A stretch of 64,000 bases of DNA from Larix kaempferi (Eukaryota > Streptophyta > Pinopsida > Pinales > Pinaceae): contig BSBM01000186.1 of NCBI GenBank assembly GCA_027924585.1, positions 3,720,001 to 3,784,000 on the forward strand, written 5' to 3'. The notes under the pieces were generated by a model. It did not search any database. It was not told the DNA's origin and was given only the letters and a program-made list of their open reading frames with translations. Both the position numbers and the translations under genes were made by a program. Positions 20,383 to 29,987 of this stretch are shown piece after piece; the stretch's first letter is position 1; each line of letters starts with the position of its first letter.

Positions 20383-21888
20383 CTTGGTTTGTGAAGGGGC
20401 TATTGCATCCTCAGGTCATCCTTGGTCTCCTTTACGGGAACTGCGACGAACCCGGGTCATAGCAAATCTTGCAAAGGTGGGTTGTGACAATGTCGCGCTG
20501 TCAGAATTGATGGGGTGTGACGGCAGAACCGTCCAAACCAACCATCAAACCTATCCCAAAAGATGAACTTTCACTGGTTGAAGTGAGTGCTAATGATGTT
20601 AAAATGCTCCTTATGGCAGTTTAGTAGCATCCAACATGATCTTAGAGTGGCGTGAACGAGAACATGAGGTAGATGACATACAAGCTGCAAATGATCCACA
20701 ATGTGTAACGGCACTGAGGAACTGTGGTCTTCTAAAGTTCTTCCAGATCGAGGGCATGAGGGCCCAAATCCCCCTGCTGACGCATATGCTTAGATGTTGG
20801 GATGTCACTCAACAGTATTTTATGATCGGTGAGCATGTACTTACCATAGATGTCGAGGACATCTACTTTTTGACTGGATTATCCTGGAGGGGGGACAATG
20901 TGACTCTTACTGGATCACGGGGAAGTGATCGGACCATGGATGACATGATCCTACAACATTGTACTCCTCATACCCATGCTTGTAGTGGGAATATTCCCAT
21001 TAAAGAGGTACGAGATCGTCCACTGTGTGCCATTTGTTTTACCATCGTGAGGATAGCAGGGAGCCAAGCGGCTCACCTAGCTACTAGGTCCCAAATGCTA
21101 TATGCAGAGGACTATATGTCTCCAAGATCTTCAACTGGTGCGAGGGAATCCTTGCTAACATCCAAGCTCAGCTGACCAAGTGTCGGCGAGGGGAGCTCAA
21201 GCAGTTCAAACACGGGCCGATAGTTATCTTGTTTCGATTGGAGCCGATTCCCATCTTGCGTCCATAGGTACCATTGGATGACAGGGATCCTAAGTATCCT
21301 CACATGGCTAGATGGATAGAGGTGATGGCCCGAAATGGTGGGGGGCCCATCATTGGACATGGTACTGAGTTCTTCACCTGGATAGAGGGCCAGTTGCTCA
21401 TGGTATAGGATTACCCGTACAATGGTACGGATTACAGGGATGACCCAGACTTGGCACTGCCCGAGGGAGCAGCATGGGGAGATATATGTAAGAACAAATA
21501 ACCCTTGTACTTTTTAGTTTTGTGCATTTATGATTTTTTTTTTATAGTGCTGACAAGTTACCAAGATGTGTGTGCATATTTGGGCCCCATGCGACTGGTA
21601 GGAGTTTCTCTTCTTGCGAGGAGAGGAGAGGGAGCATCCATGCCCCCAGCTGCTCATGCTGCCATCATGGAGATGGAGGATGTTTACGAGAACTTAAGCA
21701 GGTTGAAGTCAGTTGTTCATGAGCTGGAAGTGGATGATTTAACATGTCCCATGAAGAGGCATGTGGTTGGGGTGTCCGTGCGCTTCAATGCGTTGCTCCG
21801 TAGGGTGGTGAGGGCAGTGGATTGCTTCCAAGTTCAGCAGAAGAGAGCTGCTAGATCTAGGGGTGCACGGGCTAGGCGTCAGGCCTGA
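20383..21888 (+). pseudogene. Plant mobile domain (PMD, aminotransferase-like) protein gene, broken
   Basis: The 20636-21175 frame reads LRNCGLLKFFQIEGM, then LLTHMLRCWDVTQQYFMIGEHVLTIDVEDIYFLTGLSWRG. This is the typical PMD pattern in which a Trp/hydrophobic stretch is followed by xxTLxDVxxLxGL. Known family: Arabidopsis MAIN and MAIL1, nuclear proteins needed for genome stability and silencing. PMD sequences are also known from plant transposons. An upstream piece (20384-20566, HPWSPLRELRRTRV) seems to be its N-terminus in another frame. After 21175 the coding sense continues with stops to 21487. A short intron at 21488-21547 (GTAAGA...TTATAG) leads to a last exon ending at 21888 with a basic tail (RAARSRGARARRQA). 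The start codon is not identifiable. It lies antisense to the pol of E, tail to tail with the RNase H ORF 262 bp away. Confidence 0.75.
21488..21547 (+). other. Probable intron of the PMD gene
   Basis: The donor GTAAGA follows WGDI coding sequence and a T-rich acceptor ends in ATAG before VLTSYQDVCAYLGP. At 60 bp it is short for a plant intron, so splicing is inferred. Confidence 0.5.
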
Positions 21889-22150
21889 TGTTGTTACTAT
21901 GTATGTGCTGAGGGATTAGAAGCCTCAGATTTTGTACTAATGAAAGCTATGAGGCTTCAGATTTTGTAGAGACTCACTAAAATCCATCGTGCTTCAGATT
22001 TTGTACCAGCACTACTTTTTATGATTTATATATATACAGACATTTCTGACAGTTTTATACATTATGTGCTTTAAATGGATGAATGATGTGATCTTGTTTA
22101 TATGCTTGCTTATATACAATGGATGATTTACATGTTATGAATGCTTTGAA
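21889..22150. other. Spacer between the PMD gene and the RNase H ORF
   Basis: Three short copies of gcttcagattttgta (21919-22002) follow the PMD stop and may lie in its 3' UTR. The rest is AT-rich without features. Confidence 0.45.
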
Positions 22151-22564
22151 TTATGTGTGTGCGATGTACCAATCCAAAATGAAGTTGGCCATCGAATCAA
22201 CAACTATGTTCATGTCTCGTGGAATGTGCGGGTATTGAATAGATTCAAAGGACCTTCCTAGGAGATGGACTCATCTGAAGAGACGGAGTAGAGTGGGATC
22301 ACGGATAGCATAGATCCGATTGAGATGGGAAACCACTAGTTATGAATCCAAATGGATGACAATGTGGTTCATACCCAAGGAAAGAGCATTAGTTAGGATT
22401 CCAATCACCGCCTGATACTCTACGGCATTGTTGGTTGTGAATCCAAGACAATTTCCTTCTGAGCTAATGATATCTCCTGTTGGGGAATAGAGTACCGAGG
22501 CTACCAAAGCAAGGTTATGGGTATGTCGACTAGCGCCGTCCATGAATCCGTAGCAAGTTTCCAT
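22151..22564 (-). pseudogene. Archaeal-type RNase H ORF (second RNase H) of Tat-like element E
   Basis: Starts at an ATG (22562-22564) with METCYGFMDGASR and runs about 137 codons to a TAA at 22151-22153, with one internal stop after HLDS. Catalytic residues are visible: Asp in FMDGAS, Glu in NNAVEYQA and Asp in HLDS; a late Asp in VVDSMANFILDW may complete the set. The form NNAVEYQAVIGILTNALSLG is typical of the RNase H1 variety found as a second RNase H in plant Tat elements. It is a separate frame downstream of the integrase stop (22696), not fused between RNase H and integrase. Its product would act on RNA/DNA hybrids during reverse transcription. Confidence 0.8.
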
Positions 22565-22695
22565 CTACACACGTAGAAAAAACATGGGATAAGAAGCAAA
22601 AAAAAGATCTAGACACACTAGAATAAATGCGTCACACCACAGAAAAAACACACACACCATGTACAGTATATACAAAATGACTACGCATGAAAAGT

Positions 22696-23966
22696 TCAGG
22701 CATAGTACGTCTTCAGGTAAATCCCATTGTGGGGTTCACCTAAAGATATTCCGTCGTAATCCTTGAGCTCGTAGGCTCCCTTTATTAAAACACGTTTAAC
22801 AATGTAAGGTCTATGCCACATGGACTCAAGCTTTCCTGCCCCTGGCTGTCGTGTTTTTGGTCATATGTAAGGACCAAATCACCCTCGTTAAAGATACGAG
22901 GTTATACTGACTTGTCGTACTGTGCTTTGATGTGTTTCTTGTGTGCCTCATTGGAAAGAGTGGCATCTCGATGAGACTCATCAAGCTTCTCTAGGTAAAG
23001 GAATAGTTCTTCCTTGGCAGTAGTGTTAGGAAGAAGTTCAATGGCGAGTTGGAGGGACGGAATCTCGCACTCAATCGGTAGGACAACCTCCAATCCATAC
23101 ACTAGTTGGAAGGGAGTAAATCTTGTGGTAGTCTTAACTGAAGTTCGGTAGGACCGTAATGCTGAAAAGAGCATATTATGCCAGTTGGACTTGTGCGTAC
23201 CCACCATACATTGGACCATAGTTTTCAATACCTTGTTGATGGCCTCGACATGTCCATTGGACTGTGGGTAGTAGGGTGTTGAGTTTTTGTGGAAAAAACC
23301 CAATCTATGGTTCAATTATTCAACCATGTGGTTCTAAAAGTGAGAACCACGGTCAGTAACTACGGACTGAGGAACTCCACACCACATTATGACATGATTG
23401 AACATGAAGAGTGTGGTGGTCTTACCGTCGTTCATGTATGTAGGAATTTCCTTGGCCTACTTTGTAAAGTAGTCCACAACTATGATGATGTAACTATGCC
23501 CCCCTACCGAGGTAGGCTTACAATGCATGAAGTCAATGCCCCATTTAGCGAAGCAGCCAACGAAAATAACCAGGTGTAACGAGGTGGGATGGGTGCACTT
23601 TTTGGTATGAAAATGCTGACATGGAGGATGTTTTTTTACGGCCTCGATACAATCTTTAAAGATAGACGGCCAATAATATCCTGTGTGAAGAATCTTCTGG
23701 GTTGTACCCGTCCTAGAGAGATGACCGCCACAAGCCCTAGCATGACAATCATTTAAGATGTGTTCAACCTCGTAATGAGTCAGACAACATCGAATAATAG
23801 AATCGATACCATGGCGGTACAAAGTATCGCTCATAATCAGATAATACTTCGAATGGTGGCGTATTCGACGACGGTCGTCATGAGACAATTTAGGGCTGAA
23901 ACATTGGGTTTGAAGATATAAAGTGATACCTCCATACCACGGATCAGACATACTGATAAGAAACAA
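22696..23966 (-). pseudogene. Integrase of Tat-like gypsy element E
   Basis: The N-terminal zinc-binding region reads CHARACGGH ... GYYWPSIFKDCIEAVKKHPPCQHF. The usual CxxC pair is altered to HPPC, so zinc binding is doubtful. Core residues: Asp in KWGIDFMH, Asp in TDRGSHF (near 23350), and Glu in YYPQSNGHVEAINKVLK. The C-terminus (22920-22700) ends with RVLIKGAYELKDYDG...GIYLKTYYA and a stop. The domain is split over at least two frames with stops between 23457 and 23315. Confidence 0.87.
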
Positions 23967-24084
23967 TGAAGATCAAATTCTTGCAGTATCATGATCCAGC
24001 ATGAATACTTTCCCCCAAGCACCTGATGAGTCAGAATGTGATACATGGGGTTCGAATCGGCGATGATGGTGGTGGTGCAGAGCA

Positions 24085-24397
24085 AAATGTAATGTTAGAA
24101 CTTCTGCACAATGATAACTATCGCGAGAGCGAGCTTCTCAACATGTGAATATCAAGTTTCAGTGTGAATAAGATCTTTACTGGCATAGTATATCACATTT
24201 TCTTGGGTGTTCTGGTCTTCCTGCACCAAAACCATGGTGATAGTGGTGTTGAAATCAGCGAGGTATAGAATGTAATCTCGATAGTAATTCGGCAGTTGGA
24301 GCACAGGGGCATGCGTGACGACATGTTTCAAACTATCAAAATATTGTTGAGATTGGTCATCCCAAATGAATGGGACGTCCTTTTTCATCAATCTCAT
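24085..24397 (-). pseudogene. RNase H start of element E pol
   Basis: MKKDVPFIWDDQSQQYFDSLKHVVTHAPVL is the RT-RNase H connection region of gypsy elements, followed by YILYLADFNTTITMVLVQED. Element families have a catalytic Asp in YILY-x-A; here it reads ADFN. Remaining RNase H sequence between 24085 and 23970 is frame-broken. Confidence 0.8.
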
Positions 24398-24414
24398 GTA
24401 AAACCCTGTGTCTT

Positions 24415-25224
24415 TTACACGAAATTACAGACAAAATGCCTTAAATAAGTTGCTCTTCCCTGTAGACTCTGAAGTTCCATAATATTAGTTGGACGTGGAA
24501 GAGCGATGATGGCTTCCTCCTTCAAGGGATCAATTCGGATCCAGTCTTTTGAGACAATAAACCCTAAGAGGCATCGAGACTCAACACTAAAAATACACTT
24601 CTGAGGATTTAGATGGATATTGTACCATATGCACATGAGAAAAATAGCCGTCAGATGATCTATGTGGAACTCATGCTGCTTTGAGTGGGTAGGGAGGTCA
24701 TCTAAGTAAGGTTCCACAAAGTCCTTCACATCATGGAAGGCGTACGACATGGCCCACTGGAATGTGGCACCAGCGTTTTTAAGACCAAACAAAAGTTTAC
24801 AATATGCAAACGTTCCCCAAGGGCAGATGAATGCGGTCTTATGTTGGTCAGCGGGGTGGATATCAATCTAGTTTTATCCAGAAAATCCTTCCATAAATGA
24901 AAAGATGACACTTCCAGCACAATTGTCGATGATCTAGTCAATAAAGGGAGTCAGGTAGTTGTCTTTAGGACAAGCTTTGTTGAGATCCCAATAATCAACA
25001 CAGACACGAATGGTACCCTACTTTTTTGCAACAGGGACAATGTTTGAGGCCCATTCTGTCAATGGGACATGGTATATAAAGTTGTCCTGCAAGAGTTTGT
25101 TGATTACTGCCTTGATCACCACAGTCTTCCAAGAGTGTACCGATCGCAACTTTTGGCAGTCAGGTTTGACATTAGGATATCTTTTGATTTCATGTAGATC
25201 AATGTTGGGGTCTATCCCAGGCAT
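24415..25224 (-). pseudogene. Reverse transcriptase of Tat-like gypsy element E
   Basis: The N-terminal part (25224-25018) reads MPGIDPNIDLHEIKRYPNVKPDCQKLRSVH and IKAVINKLLQDNFIYHV...ASNIVPVAKK. The palm part (24792-24415) reads MFGLKNAGATFQWAMSYAFHD...YLDDL, then NPQKCIFSVESRCLLGFIVS. The YLDDL active site is kept. The two parts are in different frames with stops between about 25018 and 24793, so no continuous protein is possible. Confidence 0.88.
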
Positions 25225-25940
25225 CTCTTCGTAGGTCTAAGCGAACACATCTCAGAATCGCTTGAATAAGGCTGTGTAAGCAATGACTTCATCAAGGGAA
25301 CACTTCTGGTCTAACTGAATGTGTTGCACTACACTACGGGTAACCGAAATGTCTATCAAACTGGTAGGCTCAATGTTGGCGAGGTTGCCTTTGGAGACCA
25401 TTTGACACATGAGTATCGAGGACTGAGAGCCAGATTAGACATTCGGTGTGAAGATGGTGCTAATGCTATTCTCCACAGTGTCCAAAAAGGGAAGGAAAGA
25501 CGAATGATGATGGAGGTCTTCTCACGGAGGATCATCCGCACTCATGATTTCCATAATGGACTCATCAAAATGAAAAGTTTGTAGTAGGGGGTCAGATGAT
25601 GTCCGCTATGGAGAAAAATAAGTGGAGGACACAGCCAAGTGGTCCTCAAGTGCTGACTGGATAACCTTGTACATGATTTTATCAGTTGACATAGGCATGG
25701 TGTCTCCAATCAAGTGTGTGGTGGCTTCGTCAAGTACAAGGGATGAATTAGTGGAGTTGGGGATAGATGATATCTACGAGGAGATCATGTTCACTGTGGA
25801 AACATGATTTGGGGGATCCAAAGTAGGAAAGGCACCCTTAAGGGATGAGTCCTTAATGAGGCCGACCCCCATGCTCTCATACTTTTGTGAAGATTGTCCA
25901 ATTAACGAAACTTTATCGCTTAGGTGAGTAGCGGTGTCAG
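25225..25940 (-). other. Linker between protease and RT of element E
   Basis: Decayed minus-strand coding sequence, recognisable only as a spacer of the expected length between protease and RT. I could not name any domain. Confidence 0.4.
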
Positions 25941-26307
25941 ATGTGCAGAAATCCAGTTGGTCGATTGTGATAATTCAGCCTTGATGGGGGAATTGTACTA
26001 TGCAGAAGACAGATGATGTGACCATAGTGATGGCGTAAAACAAATTACGACCAAGCAGAATGTTGTAATCCAAGAGGGCGGCGACCACTTCCATGTTAAT
26101 GGTTGTGGTCTTGCCCCCCAACTCGACTTCTAAAGCTTGTAACAACCCATGAGGTTGAAAGCCACGTCCGTTGAAGGCTCTCAAAGTGGTACGATAATGG
26201 TTCAACTCGAGAGAGCCAATGGCTCTCCAACATGATATTGACATGACTGACGTAGAGGCATTATTATGGGTCAAACCTGCACTTCTCCATTCATGATCAC
26301 ATTGCTT
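25941..26307 (-). pseudogene. Retroviral-type aspartic protease of element E, cut by element F
   Basis: The minus strand reads NASTSVMSISCWRAIGSLELNHYRTTLRAFNGRGFQPHGLLQALEVELGG, then VAALLDYNILLGRNLFYAITMVTSSVF. This is the classic Tat-type protease with flap (FNGRGF) and LLGR motifs. The active-site D-[ST/N]-G-A triad is altered: the visible sequence is THNNAST, so the catalytic Asp is lost. Upstream coding ends abruptly at 26307, where the LTR of element F begins. Confidence 0.83.
26303..26307. repeat. Presumed left target site of element F (TGCTT)
   Basis: The five bases before the TGTTG start of the F LTR. The second copy would be at the other end of F, which is lost. Confidence 0.35.
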
Positions 26308-27227
26308 TGTTGATGACACAAAAGGACACCATGGATTGAAGAGCTAGGTTGACTTAGATGACTTAGTGGTGGTAGTACACTCTTCAGCTAAGAAATTTAA
26401 CTGTTTCTCTTGACTTCACCACATGTGCGCTACTCTTTCTATAGAAAACCAGCGCACAACTCAAAATATGCGCTGCTCTACTCAAGGACAACCAGCGCAT
26501 ACCTTTGGAAAAGTTGCGAACGCTTGTTGCAAAGCATAAAAGTTGTTCTATGTGTGCTCCTCTTGTTGTATGAAACTCACGCACATCTTAAGATGAATTC
26601 AAAAAATATATTAAGATTACGAATTGGGATTAGTTGAAGTTGGTTCTGCAACTTCCCCAACCTTCCAATTCAACCACCTATCGAATCCAACTGCCTACCT
26701 TATCCCATAAATACAAGGAGGATCCATGAGAGATGGACTGAGAAGAAAGCCCTTAAGTGTTGTTACACTGGAGGAATTCCCAAGTCATTGTGAAGAGCAG
26801 GAGCCCAGGATCCAGTTGCAGAAGCATCTTGACTGATCAGGTATATTGTACTGATTCATGTTTCTTTGACAATAAAAAGGTGGAAATACCCTTCTTGTCC
26901 CAAATGGAATGTTTATTAGATTGTATGTTCATTTGTTTCACTATCTGATTGTAGTTGATGTTTGATTGTTTTCAATATTCATCATATTTATTACAGTCAA
27001 GATACGTTGAGGAAGGTTTCCTTTGTGTTGCAAGTTCATCATAGTGAAAGATCAAGTGAAAGACCAAGCGAAAGCTAAGACCAACCGTTGATAAAAGGTA
27101 CATATTTCGATGTCTTGATCTCTTTCATTTGTAGAAACTAAATGCAATGAAACGAATGTATTTACCTGTCACCCAGCCCAAGTTGGTAGTGTCTCTCCTC
27201 ACTATAAGGTATAAATCCTGAACAACA
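26308..27227 (+). mobile_element. 5' LTR of a plus-strand Tat-type element (F)
   Basis: Termini TGTTG and CAACA are inverted. A TATA-like CATAAATACA lies near 26705, and the right end is followed after three bases by a primer site. The left end interrupts the protease gene of E. The LTR body carries gcgct/agcgc motifs (tgtgcgctac, ccagcgcac) repeated about five times between 26415 and 26500. Confidence 0.7.
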
Positions 27228-27230
27228 GAC

Positions 27231-27249
27231 TAGCGACTCCGCTGGGGAG
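27231..27249 (+). other. Primer-binding site of element F (tRNA-Arg type)
   Basis: TAGCGACTCCGCTGGGGA differs by one base from TGGCGACTCCGCTGGGGA. That sequence is complementary to the 3' end of plant tRNA-Arg(ACG) and is the usual primer site of Tat/Ogre-like gypsy elements. Confidence 0.8.
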
Positions 27250-28985
27250 TAACCATATGTTTTTTTGCTTTAGGAGACCTAGTTAGATTTTTCTTCCAGT
27301 CTATTTCAGTCTATTTGTTCTCTTAGAGGTGTCATAGGTCTTTATTACCTATTCTTTCTTGCTTGATTCATCCTAGTTTGCTATTGCAAAGCCTGTTTGT
27401 GTCCTTCTGAGACATGTGCACTGGTTTACCCTACTTACAGTAGTGCATCTTTCCTGATGAGTGCTGGTTTGTACACTGAACAATAGCGCATCTTTCTAGT
27501 GTACGCTAGTTTCTGCACTGCATAGTAGTGCATTTTCCTATCTCTTCCAGTTTTCTGTTAGGGTTTGATTTTCAATGGTTTGATTTCATTTCCATCCTTT
27601 TGCTTTGCTTCCCTGACTGACCCCTGAGACTTCTATGTCCTTTTGAGTCTTGTTTACCTCTCTGAAGTCCTTTAGTAAGTCTTTGCTTGATTAAGTACTT
27701 GTTTAAAGTGTCTTCACTGCTTTCTATCCCTTTTTGAAGTTTGTGTACTACTCTCTTTCAGACATAGCTACACACTTTTGACCTAGTTGCTTGTTGCAGT
27801 CATAAAGACCTGTGTTCTTAACATTGTTGTTTGTGGCAACAATAGCACACTTTCACTGTGTCTTATCCTTTCCATTAAGGTTTGACCCCAAGTTTGAGTC
27901 CTTAGGGTGATTTTGAAAGGTTGCTTGGTTTAGATACTTTCTAATTATCTTTTTAGTTCAGTCCAAGTGAGTTAAAGCCTTCTACTTTAGCTTTATTTTG
28001 AGTTCGTGTGTTAGTAGGGTCACTTTTTGGTTCGCTTGCCTACTCCTTTGCTTGGCTTACTATTTTCTTAAGGTTTTGGTGCTTAGGAGCAGCCTTTTAG
28101 GTTTTCCTTTCCGTTACGAGCATCTCTTTTCCTTGTTCCTTTTACACTTTAGTTCCAAGCCTAAAAGTTTTTCCTTTTGAAACAACTTGGTAGGTTGAGT
28201 CTGTTTCAAGTCTTTGATTTATTTGTTTGAACCATTTAAGGTGTTTGTCTTACTCACACTTTATGTTAGATCTTACTTGCTCTTTTACAAGTTCTTTTTC
28301 TTTTATAATTATCAGAAAAGACAAAGTGTTTTAAGTAGCTTAGTAGTAAGGTGTATCATCATTTTGAAGTAGCATAGTTTGCTTTGATTTGAATTTTAAA
28401 AGAAAAATACAAAAAGAAATTTGATTTAGGATTGCCTAGTTTTCAGTTTTCAAAAGAGTATAAACGAAAAGAAAAAGTGTTTTTTTCTGAATTTGAAAGC
28501 ATTACTTTACATGCACTTTACTTTCCTGTCGAAACTATTCCACACACCGTACTACAACCCTTGAGTAAAAAGTATCCCTTAAAAATAAATCTTAATAAAA
28601 TTAACTAGCAACATTTTTCTTTTTAGGTATACACATCATCAACTACCTTAGGCTAGAGTTTTGGATTTAAATCACCTTAAACTATCTGAAACTGGCTTCA
28701 TTACTCAACAATCGTAGTATTACTATCTATTAGGTAAATCCATCTCTATCAAATAGTCCTGGGATGCTCTACTAAAACTAGAGTTAAGCACGAGGCTGTG
28801 GGAGATTGGAATTGTTGAGGATATCCCCTCACTTTCCTCTCAACCATAAACTAGAGTTGACTCATGTACGAGGGTCCTTACTAACTTCGAGCTTTCCTAC
28901 CCTGCCCATGCATTTCGACTAGGCTGACGACTATCCCCCCAAGTTATTTCGTATTGGTGGTAGCCTTAATATCATAACCTTTTAG
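27250..28985 (+). other. Leader region of element F
   Basis: Long T-rich untranslated sequence after the primer site, without a gene. At 27413-27550 there are three imperfect units of about 60 bp around tagtgcatctttcctg and tagcgcatctttctag. The leader stops at about 28985, where chromovirus integrase sequence begins without any LTR end. This is therefore a rearrangement junction. Confidence 0.6.
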
Positions 28986-29987
28986 GGCTCTACACAGGGA
29001 GAAAACATACTTGACATCGCGGATGTTTTCTTGAAGGAGATCTTTCGATTACATGGGATACCCAAGGCAATCATTTCCGATCGAGAAAAGAAGTCCACTA
29101 GGAACTTCTGGAGAGCATTGTTCTCCAGTTTGGAGACCCAATTACAATTCAGTACCGCGTACCATCCCCAGACCGATGGAAAAACAGAATGAGTAAACCA
29201 AATCCTTGAGGATGTGTGTTGAGGATGTATGCCATGAACAACCCCACCAAGTGGGAAGATTATTTGCACCTAGCAGAGGTTTCCTACAACAACAGATACC
29301 AAACCTCTGACAAAATGAGCCCTTTCGGGGTACTCTACGGTAGGAAATGTTAGACACCCGTGACTTGGGATAGTCCGGTAGACATACTTATGTTAGGACC
29401 CGACCTACTAAAGGACTTGGAACAACTAGTCTCCAAGGTGAAACTGAACTTGAAAGAAGCACAAGACCACCAAAATATTTATGCGGACAAGAAAAGAAAA
29501 GACAAATACTAGCAAGTCGGTGAACATGTGTTTCTAAAAATAAAGGCCAAACGAAGCTCGTTGAGATTAGGACGTTGCGAGAAAGTAGCCCCAAGATTTT
29601 GTGGACCTTTTGAAATACTGGCCAAAAAGGGTCCAGTGGCTTATGAGTTAGCCTTACCAGCTCATATAAAAGTTCGTAATGTTTTTCATGCTTCATTATT
29701 AAATAAATATTTATATGATACTAAACATATCATTGATTGGTCCTTATTACAGGTGGAGCCCAAAGGGGAGTTCAGGTCAGAACCACTCCACATTTTGGAC
29801 AAGAGAGAGGTGCAGCTTAGGAGGAGGACCATTACTCAGCTAAAGGTGCGATGGAAGCACTTTGGACCAGAGGAGGCTACTTGGGAGAATGAAACCACCA
29901 TGAAAGAGGCATACCCAGCCTTGTTTCATGACCTCATTTCTAGCCCCTCGAAACACCAGGACGGTGTTGTTTCTAAGTGGGGAGGGA
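28986..29987 (+). pseudogene. Chromovirus integrase C-terminal half and chromodomain (element C, 5'-truncated)
   Basis: Begins inside the integrase core (DIADVFLKEIFRLHGIPKAIISDRE) and keeps the YHPQTDGKTE segment with the catalytic Glu, but stops and frameshifts follow. From 29528 a clean frame reads RLGRCEKVAPRFCGPFEILAKKGPVAYELALP (integrase C-terminal domain). Then comes KVRWKHFGPEEATWENE, a chromodomain core at about 29836-29905, and a stop at 29990-29992. Chromodomains help target integration to chromatin. Comparison with element D shows that gag, protease, RT, RNase H and the first half of integrase are missing. Confidence 0.9.

Larger units (their letters stand above)
3357..26307 (-). 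mobile_element. Tat-like Ty3/gypsy element E, interrupted by nested copia elements and truncated at its 5' side
   Basis: On the minus strand, reading from 26307 downward, come protease, RT, RNase H, integrase and a separate archaeal-type RNase H. A PMD gene in the opposite sense follows, then noncoding DNA and a possible 3' LTR. Elements B and A sit between 5606 and 19743. Gag and the 5' LTR are missing: at 26307 the protease coding sequence runs straight into the LTR of element F. All pol parts carry stops or frameshifts. A second RNase H of archaeal type is a known feature of the Tat lineage. Assignment of the LTR at 3357-4129 to this element is inference. Confidence 0.55.

Noticed and set aside
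27231-27249. tRNA gene fragment
   Set aside because: Only the 3'-end complement is present, directly after an LTR end. It is a primer-binding site; no cloverleaf can be built from the flanks.
29388-29696. Minus-strand 102-codon frame, also at 61465-61773
   Set aside because: Antisense shadow of the integrase C-terminal domain. It is open in both copies only because the sense protein is conserved.
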